Positions 8,127 through 17,796 of a stretch of DNA of 64,000 bases are shown in pieces. Within the stretch, counting starts at the first letter, position 1. Every line of letters starts with the position of its first letter. The notes beneath the pieces are model-generated. The model was given only the letters and a program-made list of their open reading frames with translations. It did no database searches and was not told the DNA's origin. The translations under genes were made by a program, and so were the position numbers. The stretch spans positions 62,001-126,000 of the forward strand of contig CAWGMT010000014.1 in the NCBI GenBank assembly GCA_963823675.1, written 5' to 3'. The DNA is from CAWGMT01 sp963823675. Lineage in GTDB: Bacteria; Planctomycetota; Planctomycetia; Isosphaerales; Isosphaeraceae.

Positions 8127-8646
8127 GGAGATGTTTCCGAAGAGGAATCTAAACGGTAGCCGCACGAGCGAACGACAGCGAGTGACCCGAGCAGGGCCGC
8201 CGAGTAGAGCAGCATCGTCAGGAGGATATAGACCCACCCGGCCGAGTGGGCGTGGACGGCGGCGGCAAAGAACGCCCCGAGAATCGCGAGAGCCCAAACA
8301 CGACCGGCCCACGCCACAGCGGTCGGGCGAGCCCCAGCGCCGCCCAGTGTGCCACGAGCCCCACGGTCGCGATACACAGCCCGAACACGGAACTGACCAG
8401 AAGAAAAGGTCTCGACGTCGCCTGCATAGCCCTTGCCCCCGCGCTCAGGATGGCCACGACTGCGGTGGCGAGCATCAGACTGCGGATCGAAAACCTCAAT
8501 CCGCGGCCTGGGTTCGGTTCCGGCTGACTCGGATCCACGTGCCGGATGAGCCTCACTCCCACTCCGCGCAGCCCGAGCAGTGAGCCCCAGGTGAAGGCAA
8601 GCGTGGTGGTGGTCGCGCCGAAACGGTGAATTCGAGCAATCCCCAC
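8081..8646 (-). CDS. Small planctomycete-type membrane protein of unknown function (frameshifted)
   Basis: Reconstructed from two frames. From the ATG at 8646 (MGIARIHRFGATTTTLAF) the frame carries GLRFSIRSLMLATAVVAIL, a motif typical of small planctomycete membrane proteins (R-F-S-x-R-S/T-L followed by a hydrophobic helix), then a second hydrophobic stretch (LVSSVFGLCIATVGLVAHW). Near 8310-8330 coding character moves to the next frame (GRVWALAILGAFFAA, WVYILLTMLLYSAALLGSL), giving two more helices, with a stop at 8081. About four membrane segments are predicted. The last codons lie in a dispersed repeat (see 8081-8126), so the natural C-terminus may have been altered by repeat insertion. I cannot assign a function. 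Confidence 0.6.
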
Positions 8647-8760
8647 CCTCTTGCCGCGCCCGTTCTGGCTGGTTAGATTCGCACAGCCAGGTAGGGCGCC
8701 CGATTCGGCCGCGGCTGCTGGCTCGAACGCGAGTCCTATCGCGAGCCATGAGGATAAACG

Positions 8761-9909
8761 ATGTCCGGATCAACCGCCAGCAACAGCGATCTGAAGATCA
8801 CGGCCGTGGAGGCGATGTACCTCCGCTTGCCGGACGTGAAAACCCAGTGCGACAGCGGACAGGACGCGCTGATCGTCCGGGTTCTTACCGATGCCGGGAT
8901 CGTGGGATACGGGGAAGTCAACTCGAACCCGATGGCGGCCAAGGGGTGCATTGAAGGCCCGTTTTCGCACACGACGGCGACGGGGCTGGCCCAGGTCCTG
9001 ATCGGCGAAGACCCATTTCGCACTGAGTATCTCTGGCACAAGATGTACCGTGCCAATATCTACGGCGGCCGGCGCGGCATCGGCGTGCACGCCATGAGCG
9101 GCATCGACCTGGCCCTCTGGGACTTGAAGGGCAAAGCGCTTGGGCTGCCGGTCTGGAAGCTTTTGGGAGGAGGATTTACCAAGAGCTTACGTGCTTATGC
9201 GAGCTCGCTTTTCGGTGCGACGCCGGCCGAGACCAAGGCCCGCGCGCGGCGGTTTGCCGACCAGGGATTCACGGCCGTCAAGTTCGGCTGGGACCCGATG
9301 GGCCAGGATGCCGCGACCGACGTCGCTCTCGTGCGGGAAGCGCGGGCCGGGCTCGGACCGGACCTCGACCTGATGATCGACGCCGGGCTCGTGTACGACG
9401 CCAAGACGGCCATTCAGCGCGCCCGCGCGTTCGAGGCGTACAACCCCTTCTGGTTCGAGGAGCCGCTCTTGCCCGACGACTACGAAGGATATGCCAAGCT
9501 CTCGGCGGCCACGAGCCTGCGGATCGCCGCCGGCGAAGAGGAAAGCGAGCGCAAGTCGTTCCTCCAGCTCATGGACGTGGGCAAGATTGACGTCGTCCAG
9601 GTCAACCTGACCCGGTGCGGCGGTTTCACCGAGGCCGTGAAGATCGCCTCCCTCGCCGCCGACCGCGGCTTGCCGATCGTCAACCACGGCTTCACGACCT
9701 ATCTGAACGTCGCGGCCGCACTCCACTTCCTCGCCAGCATCCCCAACACGCTGGGCTTGCTCGAGTTTGTCGTCGAGGAAGGAACGACTTTGCGCCAGTC
9801 GATCACCGAAGTCATCCGCGCCCAGGACGGCCGGGTCGCCGTTCCCGACGGCCCCGGCCTGGGCATCGAGCTCGATCTCGCGGGGATCCAGAAGTTCCGG
9901 GTGGCGTGA
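8761..9909 (+). CDS. Enolase-superfamily enzyme, mandelate racemase / muconate lactonizing type
   Basis: 382 residues, intact, with GAGG 7 nt before the ATG. The N-terminal capping domain spans about residues 10-135 (GYGEVNSNPMA; SGIDLALWDLKGKALGLPV). In the barrel, Lys174 of VKFGW is the candidate acid/base residue. Predicted metal ligands are Asp207 (LMIDAGLVYD), Glu233 (FWFEEPLLPDD) and Glu259/260 (AAGEEE). His309 (IVNHGFTTYLN) is a second catalytic candidate. Members abstract a proton alpha to a carboxylate; many are acid-sugar dehydratases. The exact substrate cannot be deduced. It stands alone between convergent small genes, so the pathway is unknown. Confidence 0.9.
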   Translation: MSGSTASNSDLKITAVEAMYLRLPDVKTQCDSGQDALIVRVLTDAGIVGYGEVNSNPMAAKGCIEGPFSHTTATGLAQVLIGEDPFRTEYLWHKMYRANIYGGRRGIGVHAMSGIDLALWDLKGKALGLPVWKLLGGGFTKSLRAYASSLFGATPAETKARARRFADQGFTAVKFGWDPMGQDAATDVALVREARAGLGPDLDLMIDAGLVYDAKTAIQRARAFEAYNPFWFEEPLLPDDYEGYAKLSAATSLRIAAGEEESERKSFLQLMDVGKIDVVQVNLTRCGGFTEAVKIASLAADRGLPIVNHGFTTYLNVAAALHFLASIPNTLGLLEFVVEEGTTLRQSITEVIRAQDGRVAVPDGPGLGIELDLAGIQKFRVA

Positions 9910-10017
9910 AGGGAAAGTGGGGCGCGGGCCTTGGATATCTAAAACACCCCTCCCGCCTCGCGAGAGCGATGCAGAAAGACTGAGGCGAAAGACGATAATT
10001 GTGGTTGATTCTTGGTC

Positions 10018-10118
10018 GGGCGTCCATTCCTGGGGCTCACGCCCCAGGCTACACAATGCCGCCGCTTTGCGGCTCCAGAGGGGCGGCTTCCGCCTGCATG
10101 GCCGGGTTCGCCAGGCGC
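10018..10118. repeat. Intergenic palindromic repeat cluster
   Basis: Contains CCTGGGGC-TCAC-GCCCCAGG (8-bp stem), then GCTACACAATGCCGCCGCTT with a small GCCGC/GCGGC stem, then GGCGGCTTCCGCC. Such G/C palindromes are a frequent type of intergenic repeat in planctomycete genomes. It lies between the enolase-family gene and the DUF985 gene and may act as a transcript 3-prime structure. Confidence 0.6.
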
Positions 10119-10193
10119 AATAAAAACGGCGTACTCATGCAGGCCAACGGCGGCGGTGTCAGCTCCATCCTTTCGCTGCGGGAACCGACAACG

Positions 10194-10708
10194 ATGCCTA
10201 CTGCCGACGAGATCAAGACCGCGCTTTTGCTCAAGCCCCACCCGATCGAGGGGGGCTACTTCCGCGAGACGTATCGCTCGGCCGCGGAAGTCCCAGGGGC
10301 GATATTGCCGCCATCATACGCCGCAGACGCCCCGCGGTCGTTCGGGACGGCGATCTATTATTTGTTGACTCCGGACACCTTTTCCGAGCTCCACACGCTG
10401 CCGACCGAGGAGGTGTTTCATTTCTACCTGGGCGGGCCGGTGCGGATGTGGCAGTTGTTTCCGGATGGGAGGGCTCGCCAGGTCGTGCTGGGAACGGACA
10501 TCCTCGCCGGCCAGGAGCCTCAAGTGGTGGTGCCGGCGGGCGTCTGGCAGGGCTCTTATCTCGAACCCGGCGCCGAGTACGCGCTACTGGGCGCGACGAT
10601 GGCGCCGGGCTTCGATTTTGCCAACTATGTCTCGGGCGAGCGCGCCTCTTGATCGAGCGGTATCCCCGAATCGCCGACGAGATCCGCCGGCTGACGCGGG
10701 ACTCGTGA
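10194..10708 (+). CDS. DUF985 cupin-fold protein (frameshift near the C-terminus)
   Basis: Begins MPTADEIKTALLLKPHPIEG; an upstream in-frame ATG at 10137 is possible but less likely. The sequence follows the DUF985/cupin-5 pattern: HPIEGGYFRETYRS, SFGTAIYYLLTP, FSELHTLPTEEVFHFYLGG (cupin metal-type histidines), VVVPAGVWQGSYLEPG, LLGATMAPGFDF. The starting frame stops at 10652 (SGERAS), but the neighbouring frame continues LLIERYPRIADEIRRLTRDS to 10708, which is the usual C-terminal motif of this family. A single-base error near 10645 is therefore likely. Its biochemical role is unknown; related cupins bind sugars or metal. Confidence 0.82.
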
Positions 10709-10734
10709 GACGCGGCGGCATCACGCCGTCAATT

Positions 10735-11766
10735 TCACGACGCGGCGGCGGGCCCGGCGCCGGCCTGGCCGGTCACTTCGAACGGGAATTCGAGCTGCTG
10801 CCAGCCGGGTCGCGGGGCGGGGCGGCTACTGCGCCAAAGCGCCGCGAGCGACGAGTGCAGGCCCAGTCGGGCAAACCACACGCGAGGGTCCAAAGAGCGG
10901 ATCACCGCGTCGAGCTCGTCGGGAGCCAGGAAGGTGATGTACATCGCCGTCATGAACTCGCCGAAACCGGGAATATTGAGCATGGGCCGGATGCCCAGGT
11001 GCAGGCCGAGGCCCGCCAGGATCGCCCAGCGACGGGTGGGCCGGAACCAGAGCCAGAACGCCAGTGCGAACTGCGTCAGGATCGCGCCATGCGACATGAC
11101 GTTGATCAAGAGCGGATACTGGGCGAGCCACTCGAGATTGAACCAGGCGAATTCGCGGTTGAAGAGCACGTAATGGACGGTCGTGCCGTTCCGCCAGAGG
11201 GCGCCCTCGCACTTGATAGCGCTCGACTGAAAATAGATCAGGCAGAGCTGCATCTGGAGCATTCGCTGCGCCCACGGGACGATGAGCGGCTCGGCATAGG
11301 TCCCCCGCTTTCTCGCGGCGCGGAGCGCATCGAGCGAATAGGCCGCGCCGGCTGGGCAAAACATCAGATAAAAGCTCGTAATCATCGGAACCGCGTCGGG
11401 CCCGCCATTCGAGGAGACATTCCGATGATAGAGTGAGAGCATACCAAGATATAAGAGCACGGTCATGATCCGGGTGCGCCAGCCGAGCATGACGCCCGCC
11501 GCCGCGGCCATGGTTGCGGCGAGCACGGCATAGGCGATCGCGGGGCTCTGCACATACTGCAAGGGCGAAAACCGCAGCAGGCCGGCGGCTTCGCGCGCTT
11601 CGGTCCCCTGCAACAAGCCCGCGCCCGTATAGTAAAACTCGAATTGCGGAATCATGAGGGCCAGGTATGCCAGCATGATCAGACCGAATACGACCCGGAA
11701 CGCGCCCAGCGGCCGCGCCGAGATCGGTCCGAAGAAGAAGCGATTCCACGCCTTGAGCGGATTCAT
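10735..11766 (-). CDS. HTTM-domain polytopic membrane protein
   Basis: 343 residues, intact. Recognised as an HTTM (horizontally transferred transmembrane) domain protein, related to vitamin K-dependent gamma-carboxylase membrane domains: N-terminal ARPLGAFRVVFGLIMLAYL, PAIAYAVLAATMAAAAGVML, a histidine region LSLYHRNVSSNGGPD, ending LGLHLGIRPMLNIPGFGEFM. About seven to eight hydrophobic segments. The ATG overlaps the stop of the upstream gene by 4 nt and is preceded by AAGGAGGTG, a strong ribosome-binding site inside that gene, so the two form a translationally coupled pair. Enzymatic activity in bacterial HTTM proteins is generally unproven. Confidence 0.88.
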   Translation of the reverse strand: MNPLKAWNRFFFGPISARPLGAFRVVFGLIMLAYLALMIPQFEFYYTGAGLLQGTEAREAAGLLRFSPLQYVQSPAIAYAVLAATMAAAAGVMLGWRTRIMTVLLYLGMLSLYHRNVSSNGGPDAVPMITSFYLMFCPAGAAYSLDALRAARKRGTYAEPLIVPWAQRMLQMQLCLIYFQSSAIKCEGALWRNGTTVHYVLFNREFAWFNLEWLAQYPLLINVMSHGAILTQFALAFWLWFRPTRRWAILAGLGLHLGIRPMLNIPGFGEFMTAMYITFLAPDELDAVIRSLDPRVWFARLGLHSSLAALWRSSRPAPRPGWQQLEFPFEVTGQAGAGPAAAS

Positions 11767-12326
11767 GGCCGCACCTCCTTGTACGATGCAATCTCGATGC
11801 GATCGATCATTTGAATCCGCCTGGGAGCCATCGGGTCAACGCTCGGCGTGCCGGGGGGCGGCGTGGCGCGAATTTCGTAGTACAGGCTGGCCGTCAGCGG
11901 AAACGCCTCATCCTTCAATCCCAACTGCCGGACCGCATGCCGCGCCGTGAAGACTCGATGCTTGGTATACTCGTCGACCACCATGTTGCTCACAAATTTG
12001 GGGTCGCGGTAATGGCCCAACTTCTGCCACCAGGACAGGTCTCCGATCCTGGGAAACTCGTAAAGGTGCCGCATGCCCTTGGAGTCGATCACCTCGACGT
12101 TCAGGTAGAGGGTGTCCCGGAGCGGGTCGGGCACGAAAATCGCCCACCACTGCCAGATTCCCAGCGGTAGCATGTAGTACTTGAATAGAGGGGAACACCG
12201 GTCCTTGATCAAGCAGGCCGGATTGGTCCAGACGGCGAGAGCGGAGACATGAAACAACACGAAAGCCGAGATGACGATTCGTCGAGCGTTCCATCGCCAC
12301 GTCTGGGCGTTCCATCGCCAAGGCAT
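11763..12326 (-). CDS. Partner protein of the HTTM gene, one N-terminal membrane helix, function unknown
   Basis: 187 residues. The N-terminus is basic and Trp-rich (MPWRWNAQTWRWNARR) followed by a hydrophobic helix VISAFVLFHVSALAVW, then an extracytoplasmic-looking domain with aromatic motifs (GIWQWWAIFVPDPL, HLYEFPRIGDLSWWQKLGHY) and a C-terminal proline segment (RATPPPGTPSVDP). It overlaps the HTTM gene by 4 nt and is transcribed first. I recognise this as a type of protein often paired with HTTM membrane proteins but know no function. It probably forms a complex with the HTTM protein. Confidence 0.75.
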   Translation of the reverse strand: MPWRWNAQTWRWNARRIVISAFVLFHVSALAVWTNPACLIKDRCSPLFKYYMLPLGIWQWWAIFVPDPLRDTLYLNVEVIDSKGMRHLYEFPRIGDLSWWQKLGHYRDPKFVSNMVVDEYTKHRVFTARHAVRQLGLKDEAFPLTASLYYEIRATPPPGTPSVDPMAPRRIQMIDRIEIASYKEVRP

Positions 12327-12553
12327 CGTTCTCTCCCTTCGTTTCGGCGCGATCGAGACAAGTAGTGCGGCGAAATGTAAAGCATTCTCCCCGCCACGTC
12401 AATTCCGCATTCGGCAAGGCTGCGCAGTCAACGGGTCAATCGGTCCGCCGGGCCGCCTTGTCCGACCGGGGCTGCAGGGGCTACGATGGAGAGACGCCTG
12501 GACACGTGCTCCCTTTTTCCCCTCGTCGGGTCGCTTTACGCCAGAAATCCACC

Positions 12554-14010
12554 ATGAATGAGAGACGCTCCGACCGATCGATGCGGTCTTTTCTCGGTTC
12601 GTTGGCCGTCTACGTGATCGTCTGTACCGCAGTTGGCGGGGCGCTGGTCCGCGCAGGTGATGAGGCCGGCATGCAGCCGATCGCGGTGTGGCCGGCCGGG
12701 CCCATTGAGGTCGTCGCGGCCTTTGATCGGCCGGTCGCGCGATCCTCGGCCGCCGCGCTCGTCGGGCAGAGCGTACTCTATTTCGACGGGAGCAAGTCCG
12801 CGGCTGCCCGCGGATCGAGCTCGCGATTGCTGGGCCAACTTCGGATCGCGGCGATTCGCCTGATCGACGACAACCGAACGCTGGTGCTGGCGACCGATCC
12901 GCATCCCTGCGACTGCGTGCTACACCCTACCGCTGCCGGCCCGGGATCCGAACCCGCGGACTGGTGCCAAAGCGAATCCCACCGCGGCCTACGACTTGAG
13001 CGGCGCCGAGATCGCCTGGAGCGAGGAAGGCGGCGATCTTGCCCGGCCGCGCTGGTCGGGGTGGTGGCCGCGGCTCGACGCGGCTGTTGTACGTCAGCTC
13101 ACGCGGGGTTCGAGGCGTCACAACGAGCTCTTTGACCTGTTGCGAAAGCGAGGCCGGCTCGTCGTGACCACGCTCATCCGCCTGCCGAAGGGAACTGTGA
13201 TCTTTCGCCTCGATTGCAACCAGCCGATCGACGAAGCCATGCTCGGCGACACTCAAGGTGAGCCGGTCGATCCGGCGGGCGGCCCGCGCCACCGGGTCGC
13301 CATGAAGTCCTCATCCGAGGGCGAGCCGCTGTTCTTGACGCTGACCGTGCGGTCCGGAGAAGTCAACGAGCCCTTCTCGCTGGTTGGCACGTACCGCATC
13401 GGTGACGAGCCAGCCGATCATGCGATTGAAGCCGGTCAACTCCTCTTGCCTTGGGCACCCTCGGTCACGGACAACGGGACCCAACCGCTGGTGCTCGTGC
13501 CCGACCTGGGCGGCGGCGATCCGGTGCGGGGCAGGGCACTCTTCACCGGGGATCAAGCCCGGTGCTCACAATGTCACGTCTTTCGTGGTCAGGGAGCGAC
13601 AGGTGGGGCCCGACCTCACCGAGATCGAGCGCAAGGGCCCCGCCGAGATCTACCGCAGCATCGCGGCACCAAGCGCCGCGATCGAGCCGGCCTACGCCAC
13701 CTACACCATCATCACGAAGACGGGGCAAGTCGTTGCCGGCATGGCACGGGCCGATGGTGCCGACTCGATCCGCGTTACCGATACCAACGCCCATGCGACC
13801 GTGATAGGGCGGAACGAGATCGAGCAGATCCGGCCGAGCGCCACCTCGATCATGCCCGTCGGGCTGACCGCCACCTTGGGTGCTGGCGCCATCCGCGACA
13901 TCATCGCGTTCCTGACCTCTCCCGCGCCCTCGACCGGCTTCACGGTGAGATGGCATCGCAGGGCTCGTGCGAGCCCGCTTGCCGAGGGCGATCGTTTGAC
14001 GATAGACTAA
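12554..14010 (+). CDS. Secreted protein with C-terminal c-type cytochrome (CxxCH) domain, frameshifted
   Basis: Reconstructed across three frames. It begins MNERRSDRSMRSFLGSLAVYV at 12554, a signal peptide, followed by a beta-rich domain (WPAGPIEVVAAFDRPVA, VLYFDGS). Near 12905-12920 the frame moves (ACYTLPLPARDPNP, AYDLSGAEIAWSEEGG), continuing through FLTLTVRSGEVNEPFSLVG to RGRALFTGDQARCSQCHVF, a covalent heme-binding CSQCH site. Near 13590 it moves again (VGPDLTEIERKGPAEIYRSI, SIMPVGLTATLGAGAIRDII), the rest of a planctomycete-type heme-binding domain; the Met in SIMPVG is the candidate axial ligand. It stops at 14010. Predicted periplasmic electron-transfer role. It is followed by a DUF1501 gene, a common planctomycete pairing. 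Confidence 0.78.
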
Positions 14011-14074
14011 AACATAATTGAACTGATATCCGACGACGGTTGACGAACCGTTACGACGCTGGGGCTGCCGAAGA

Positions 14075-15510
14075 ATGGAACCGACGCACCGCCATCATGC
14101 GGGCTTTGTTCGCCGCGAGTTTCTCCAGGTTGGGTTCTCGGGGCTACTGGGATTGGGATTGCCAGACTGGCTGGCGTCGCGGGCCGCGGCATCGCGCGCA
14201 GTTCGCGGCGATCGAGGGGGGCCCGCCGCGCCTCGTGCCAGGTCGGTGATCCTGGTGTTTCTCACGGGCGGCCTGAGTCATCTCGACTCGTTCGACATGA
14301 AGCCCGACGCACCCGAGGGCATCCGCGGCGATTTTCACCCGATTGCGACCAAGGTGCCGGGAATTCACATCTGCGAGCACCTTTCCGGGCTGGCGGCTCT
14401 GGCCGACAAGTTGGCGATCGTGCGCACGATGTCGCACGCCTTTACCAACCATTTGAACGCAACCCACGAACTCTTGACCGGCTATCCCCAGCCGGGCGCA
14501 TTCTTTGACAAGATCGCGTCGCGCGACGACTACCCGTGCTACGCATCGGCGGTCGACTATCTCCGGCCGAGACACGATGGCGTGCCCAGCGGCGTGATGC
14601 TCCCGACGTTTCTCATGGAGGGGCCGCTGATCTGGCCCGGCCAGCATGCGGGGTTCCTGGGACCGCGGCACGACCCGTGGCAGATCCGCCAGGACCCGAG
14701 CCGGCCTGGTTTCGGGTTCGAAGGCCTGGCCTTGCCGGCCGGTTTGAGCGTGGAGCGGCTGGATCGCCGCAAGTCGTTGCTCGACCAGTTGGCGGTCCGC
14801 CCCGACGTGCTCGTCGCGCACGCGAAGGCCGCCAAGGACCCTTTCGCCGATCAGGTGCAGCGAGCCTACACACTGCTTACTTTCGGGAAAAGTCGCCCGG
14901 GCATTCGACCTCAGCCGCGAGGACCCCAGGCTCCGCGATCGATACGGCCGGCACATGTTCGGCCAATCGCTGCTTCTGGCCCGAGAGACTGGTCGAGACG
15001 GGCGTGCCGATCGTGCAGGTCAACATGGGGCGCGTCCAGACCTGGGACACCCATTCGGCCAACTTTCAGACGCTCAAGCAGCGATTGCTGCCGCCACTCG
15101 ACCGCGGCGTAGCGGCGCTGCTAGAGGACCTCACAGTCCGCGGCCTGCTGGATGAAACACTGGTTGTCATCACGGGTGAGTTCGGCCGCACGCCCCGAAT
15201 CGGGTCGAGCACGGGCAACGTCAACTCGCGTGATGGACGCGATCACTGGGCCGCGGTCTTTTCGGCGGCTTTCGCCGGGGGCGGCGTTCGAGGGGGACAA
15301 ACGATCGGTCAGTCCGACCGGACCGGGGCGTACGCGGCGAGCCCGCCGTACCGACCGGCCGATCTGGCCGCCACGGTCTTCCGGGCCCTCGGCATCGACC
15401 CGGCCACCGAGACGAAAGATCGGCTCAATCGTCCGAGTCTCCTTTGCTCGGGCCAGGAGATCACGCCGCTGTACGACGGCGCGGGGACATGCGGCTCTGC
15501 GCTGCGGTGA
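14075..15510 (+). CDS. DUF1501 protein with Tat-type signal (frameshifted)
   Basis: About 478 residues after correction. The N-terminus has RREFLQVGFSGLLGLGLPDWL, a twin-arginine-like export signal typical of DUF1501. Then VILVFLTGGLSHLDSFDMKP, a metal-binding alkaline-phosphatase-like start, IVRTMSHAFTNHLNATHELL and SGVMLPTFLMEGPLIWPGQ. The frame breaks near 14890 (FGK to ARAFDLSREDPRLRDRYG) and near 14988 (SLLLAR to LVETGVPIVQVNMG), continuing to VVITGEFGRTPRIG, GRDHWAAVFSAAFAGGG and a stop at 15510. DUF1501 proteins are sulfatase/phosphatase-superfamily members abundant in Planctomycetes; the substrate is unknown. Follows the cytochrome gene after 64 nt. Confidence 0.88.
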
Positions 15511-15528
15511 ATGCCAGGAGAGATCGAG

Positions 15529-15927
15529 ATGACCATCGTTCAAAAGATGCGTGCCCAGCTTACCGAATCGATGAAGGCCCGCGATGCGGTTCGCACGGGT
15601 TTTCTCCGCTACTGGATCGCGCAACTGACCCTGGGCACCGGTGCCGAAATGTCCGAGTCGGATGCGATCAAGAAGATGCGCGGCGTACTCAAGGAAGCCC
15701 GCGCCGGCGTGACGACGTTTACACCCCAGGAGCTGGACCTGATTCGAGAGTGGGTCCCGCCCGCGCTCAACGCCGAGCAGATCGCGGAGGCTCTGGCACC
15801 CGTCGCCGAGCAGATCAAGAACGCCCCCAAGGAAGGCATGGCCATGGGGATCGCCATGAAGGCGCTCGCCGGGAAGCCGGTCGAAAGCGACGATGTGAAA
15901 GCGGCGATCGCGGGTCTGCGGCAGTGA
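15529..15927 (+). CDS. yqeY: GatB/YqeY-domain protein
   Basis: 132 residues. The ATG at 15529 (MTIVQKMRAQLTESMKARDA) is preferred over one at 15511 because AGGAGA lies about 8-13 nt upstream. Features of the YqeY family are visible: LTESMKARDAVRTGFLRYW, EARAGVTTFTPQELDLI, WVPPALNAEQIAEAL, and a C-terminal AMGIAMKALAGKPVESDDVKAAI. The family shares the C-terminal helical domain of the GatB amidotransferase subunit, which contacts tRNA; the function of stand-alone YqeY is unresolved. It is the first of three closely spaced plus-strand genes. Slightly shorter than the usual 145-150 residues. Confidence 0.88.
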   Translation: MTIVQKMRAQLTESMKARDAVRTGFLRYWIAQLTLGTGAEMSESDAIKKMRGVLKEARAGVTTFTPQELDLIREWVPPALNAEQIAEALAPVAEQIKNAPKEGMAMGIAMKALAGKPVESDDVKAAIAGLRQ

Positions 15928-15938
15928 TCGGCATAATC

Positions 15939-16466
15939 ATGTCGCCTTCGCTCTACCGCCGAATCCTGGGCGAGCGCTTCGACTCGCTTCCGGAGGTCCT
16001 CCGCCGGTTCCACGGCTCTGGGGCTGGAGGACGGGCTCGCGGCACCTTCCAGGTCGAACGTGCCGCGGGCAAGCTCCGAAGCGCGGTGGCTTCATTGCTG
16101 GGGATGCCCGAGAGCAGCCAGGCTGTTCCCGTATGCCTCGACGTCGCCGTCGAAGGCGACCGCGAACGCTGGTGCCGCCGCATTGGTGAGCGTCGCCTGG
16201 TCACGGTCCAGTGGGCCGCGGGAGACCTGCTCATGGAGTCCTTGGGGCTGATCTCTTTCTTGAGCGCCCTTGAGCTTGACGGGCGATGCTTGCATTATGA
16301 GTTCCGCCGCGCATGGTTTGCCGGCATCCCACTTCCCCGTTGGACTTCCCCCGCCGTCACGGGCTCCGCGGACGCGGGTGAGTCGGGCTGGCGGGTCGAG
16401 GTCCACATCACGGCGCCATTCTTGGGCGAGATCGTCCGATACAGTGGGTGGGTCGAGCTCGAATGA
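15939..16466 (+). CDS. DUF4166-domain protein
   Basis: 175 residues from ATG 15939; a GTG at 15924, overlapping the yqeY stop, would add five residues. The sequence fits DUF4166: SLYRRILGERFDSLPEVLRRFHG at the start, ARGTFQVERAAGKLRSAVAS, RRIGERRLVTVQW, SLGLISFLSALELDGRCLHY and a C-terminal PFLGEIVRYSGWVELE. In other bacteria this domain is often fused behind a saccharopine-dehydrogenase-like domain. Here the two are separate neighbouring genes overlapping by 4 nt (ATGA), supporting a joint function. Biochemical role unknown. Confidence 0.82.
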   Translation: MSPSLYRRILGERFDSLPEVLRRFHGSGAGGRARGTFQVERAAGKLRSAVASLLGMPESSQAVPVCLDVAVEGDRERWCRRIGERRLVTVQWAAGDLLMESLGLISFLSALELDGRCLHYEFRRAWFAGIPLPRWTSPAVTGSADAGESGWRVEVHITAPFLGEIVRYSGWVELE

Positions 16467-17582
16467 CAGAATCTTTGCGTGTCGTCAGCGTGATCGGCGG
16501 CTACGGAATCTTTGGCGGACGGATTGCACAGGCGCTTGCCCGCGACCGTTCCTGCAAGGTTGGGGTTTTGGGACGAAATGCCGAGATCGGCGGCAACTTC
16601 GCTCATCTGATCGGAGCCGAATTCCGCCGCTGCGACATCAGCGATCGCGACTCCCTCCGGCAGGCGATCGACGGATCGTTCCTGGTCATTCATGCGGCCG
16701 GACCGTTTCAGGGAGCCGACCACCGGGTGGCTGAGCTTTGTCTGGAAGTCGGGGCGCATTACCTCGACCTTGCCGACGCGCGGATTCGTCGCCGGCATCG
16801 GGCGACTCGACGCCGAGGCCCGGCGCCGCGAGCTTCTGGTCTGCTCGGGCGTCAGCTCGACACCCGCGGTCACCTCGGCCATGATCGCCGAGCTTGCGCC
16901 GCAGTTCGGACGAATCGACGAGATCCAGACGGCGCTCAGTCCCGGCAATCAGAACCCGCGCGGAGCGTCGACGATCGCCGCGGTCTTGAGCTACCTCGGC
17001 CGCAATATCCGTGTCTGGCAGGACGGCCATTGGGTCGAGCGGCCCGGTTGGGGCGATGTGCGACGTCGCGAATTCCCACCTCCCGTGGGCCGCCGGCGCG
17101 TCCATAACTGCGATGTGCCCGAGCTCGAGCTTTTCCCTTCGCATTACAAGGCTGCGACGGCCCGATTCGCGGCGGGGCTTGAGTTGAATCTGCTCAATTA
17201 CTTGCTTTCGCTCTGTGCGTTACCCTGCCGATGGTTCGGGTTCGACTTCTCGCGACACGCGCGATTCTTCCTCAAGCTCTCCCTCATGCTTTTCCCGTTC
17301 GGGACGACCCATGGCGCGCTGGCTGTCTGGTTGCGCGGCCTGGATCTGGGCGGTCGGCCGATCGAGCGACGGATTGCACTCGTGACGGCTCACGATGGCC
17401 CGGCCACGCCGAGCTCGGCCGCCGTCGTTCTTGCTCGCAAGCTGCTGGCGTGCGGGCCTCCGCGAGTCGGCGCCTTTCCCTGTATCGAAGTTCTGACGCT
17501 TGACGAGCTTTTGTGCCACTTGCGCCCTCTGGGCATCTGGTGTGCGCGGGGCGATGAGTCGGGATGGAAGCCGGGAGGATGA
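16463..17582 (+). CDS. Saccharopine dehydrogenase-like NAD(P)-binding protein (frameshifted)
   Basis: Begins MTESLRVVSVIGGYGIFGG with a Rossmann GxGxxG-like turn (GGYGIFGGRIAQ), then FRRCDISDRDSLRQAIDG, FLVIHAAGPFQGADH and GAHYLDLAD. The frame changes near 16778; the downstream part reads GFVAGIGRLDAEARRREL, CSGVSSTPAVTSAMIAEL, ELFPSHYKAATARFAAGLEL and LNYLLSLCALPCRWFGFDF, ending at 17582. The family covers short reductases acting on diverse or unknown substrates. The start codon overlaps the stop of the DUF4166 gene. The hydrophobic stretch near the middle (LNYLLSLCALPC) could be membrane-associated. Confidence 0.82.
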
Positions 17583-17796
17583 GCCTGCCTGCGTGTTTTC
17601 GGTCGTCTCCCCGGCGAGGAAAGAGCATGCGAACGATGTCTCCCGCAGCCAACGGGCAGTCGGTAATGATGCCAACCCCGCCCGGCGAGCAGTCCCTGAG
17701 CGTCCCCTTGATGGGCGGTCCTCCCGCCAGCCTGTAGATCGAGACCTCGCCCAGACACGCTCGACGGTGAGAGCTGCGCGCACAATCCCGTTGCAT
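17284..17796 (-). CDS. Possible PilZ-domain protein (C-terminal extent uncertain)
   Basis: The first 70 or so codons resemble a PilZ domain: MQRDCARSSHRRACLGEVSI then YRLAGGPPIKGTLRDCSPGG, with V-G-I-I-TDCPLAAGDIVRMLFP following. The N-terminal RR and the D-C-S-P-G-G turn mimic the RxxxR and D/NxSxxG signature of c-di-GMP-binding PilZ domains. The ATG has GGGGGA upstream. The frame then runs antisense into the 3-prime end of the saccharopine-dehydrogenase-like gene with loss of coherent composition, so the real stop may be earlier and hidden by another indel. Only about 17590-17796 is supported. Confidence 0.4.
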   Translation of the reverse strand: MQRDCARSSHRRACLGEVSIYRLAGGPPIKGTLRDCSPGGVGIITDCPLAAGDIVRMLFPRRGDDRKHAGRLILPASIPTHRPAHTRCPEGASGTKARQASELRYRERRRLAEARTPAACEQERRRPSSAWPGHREPSRVQSVARSADRPDPGRATRQPARHGSSRTGKA

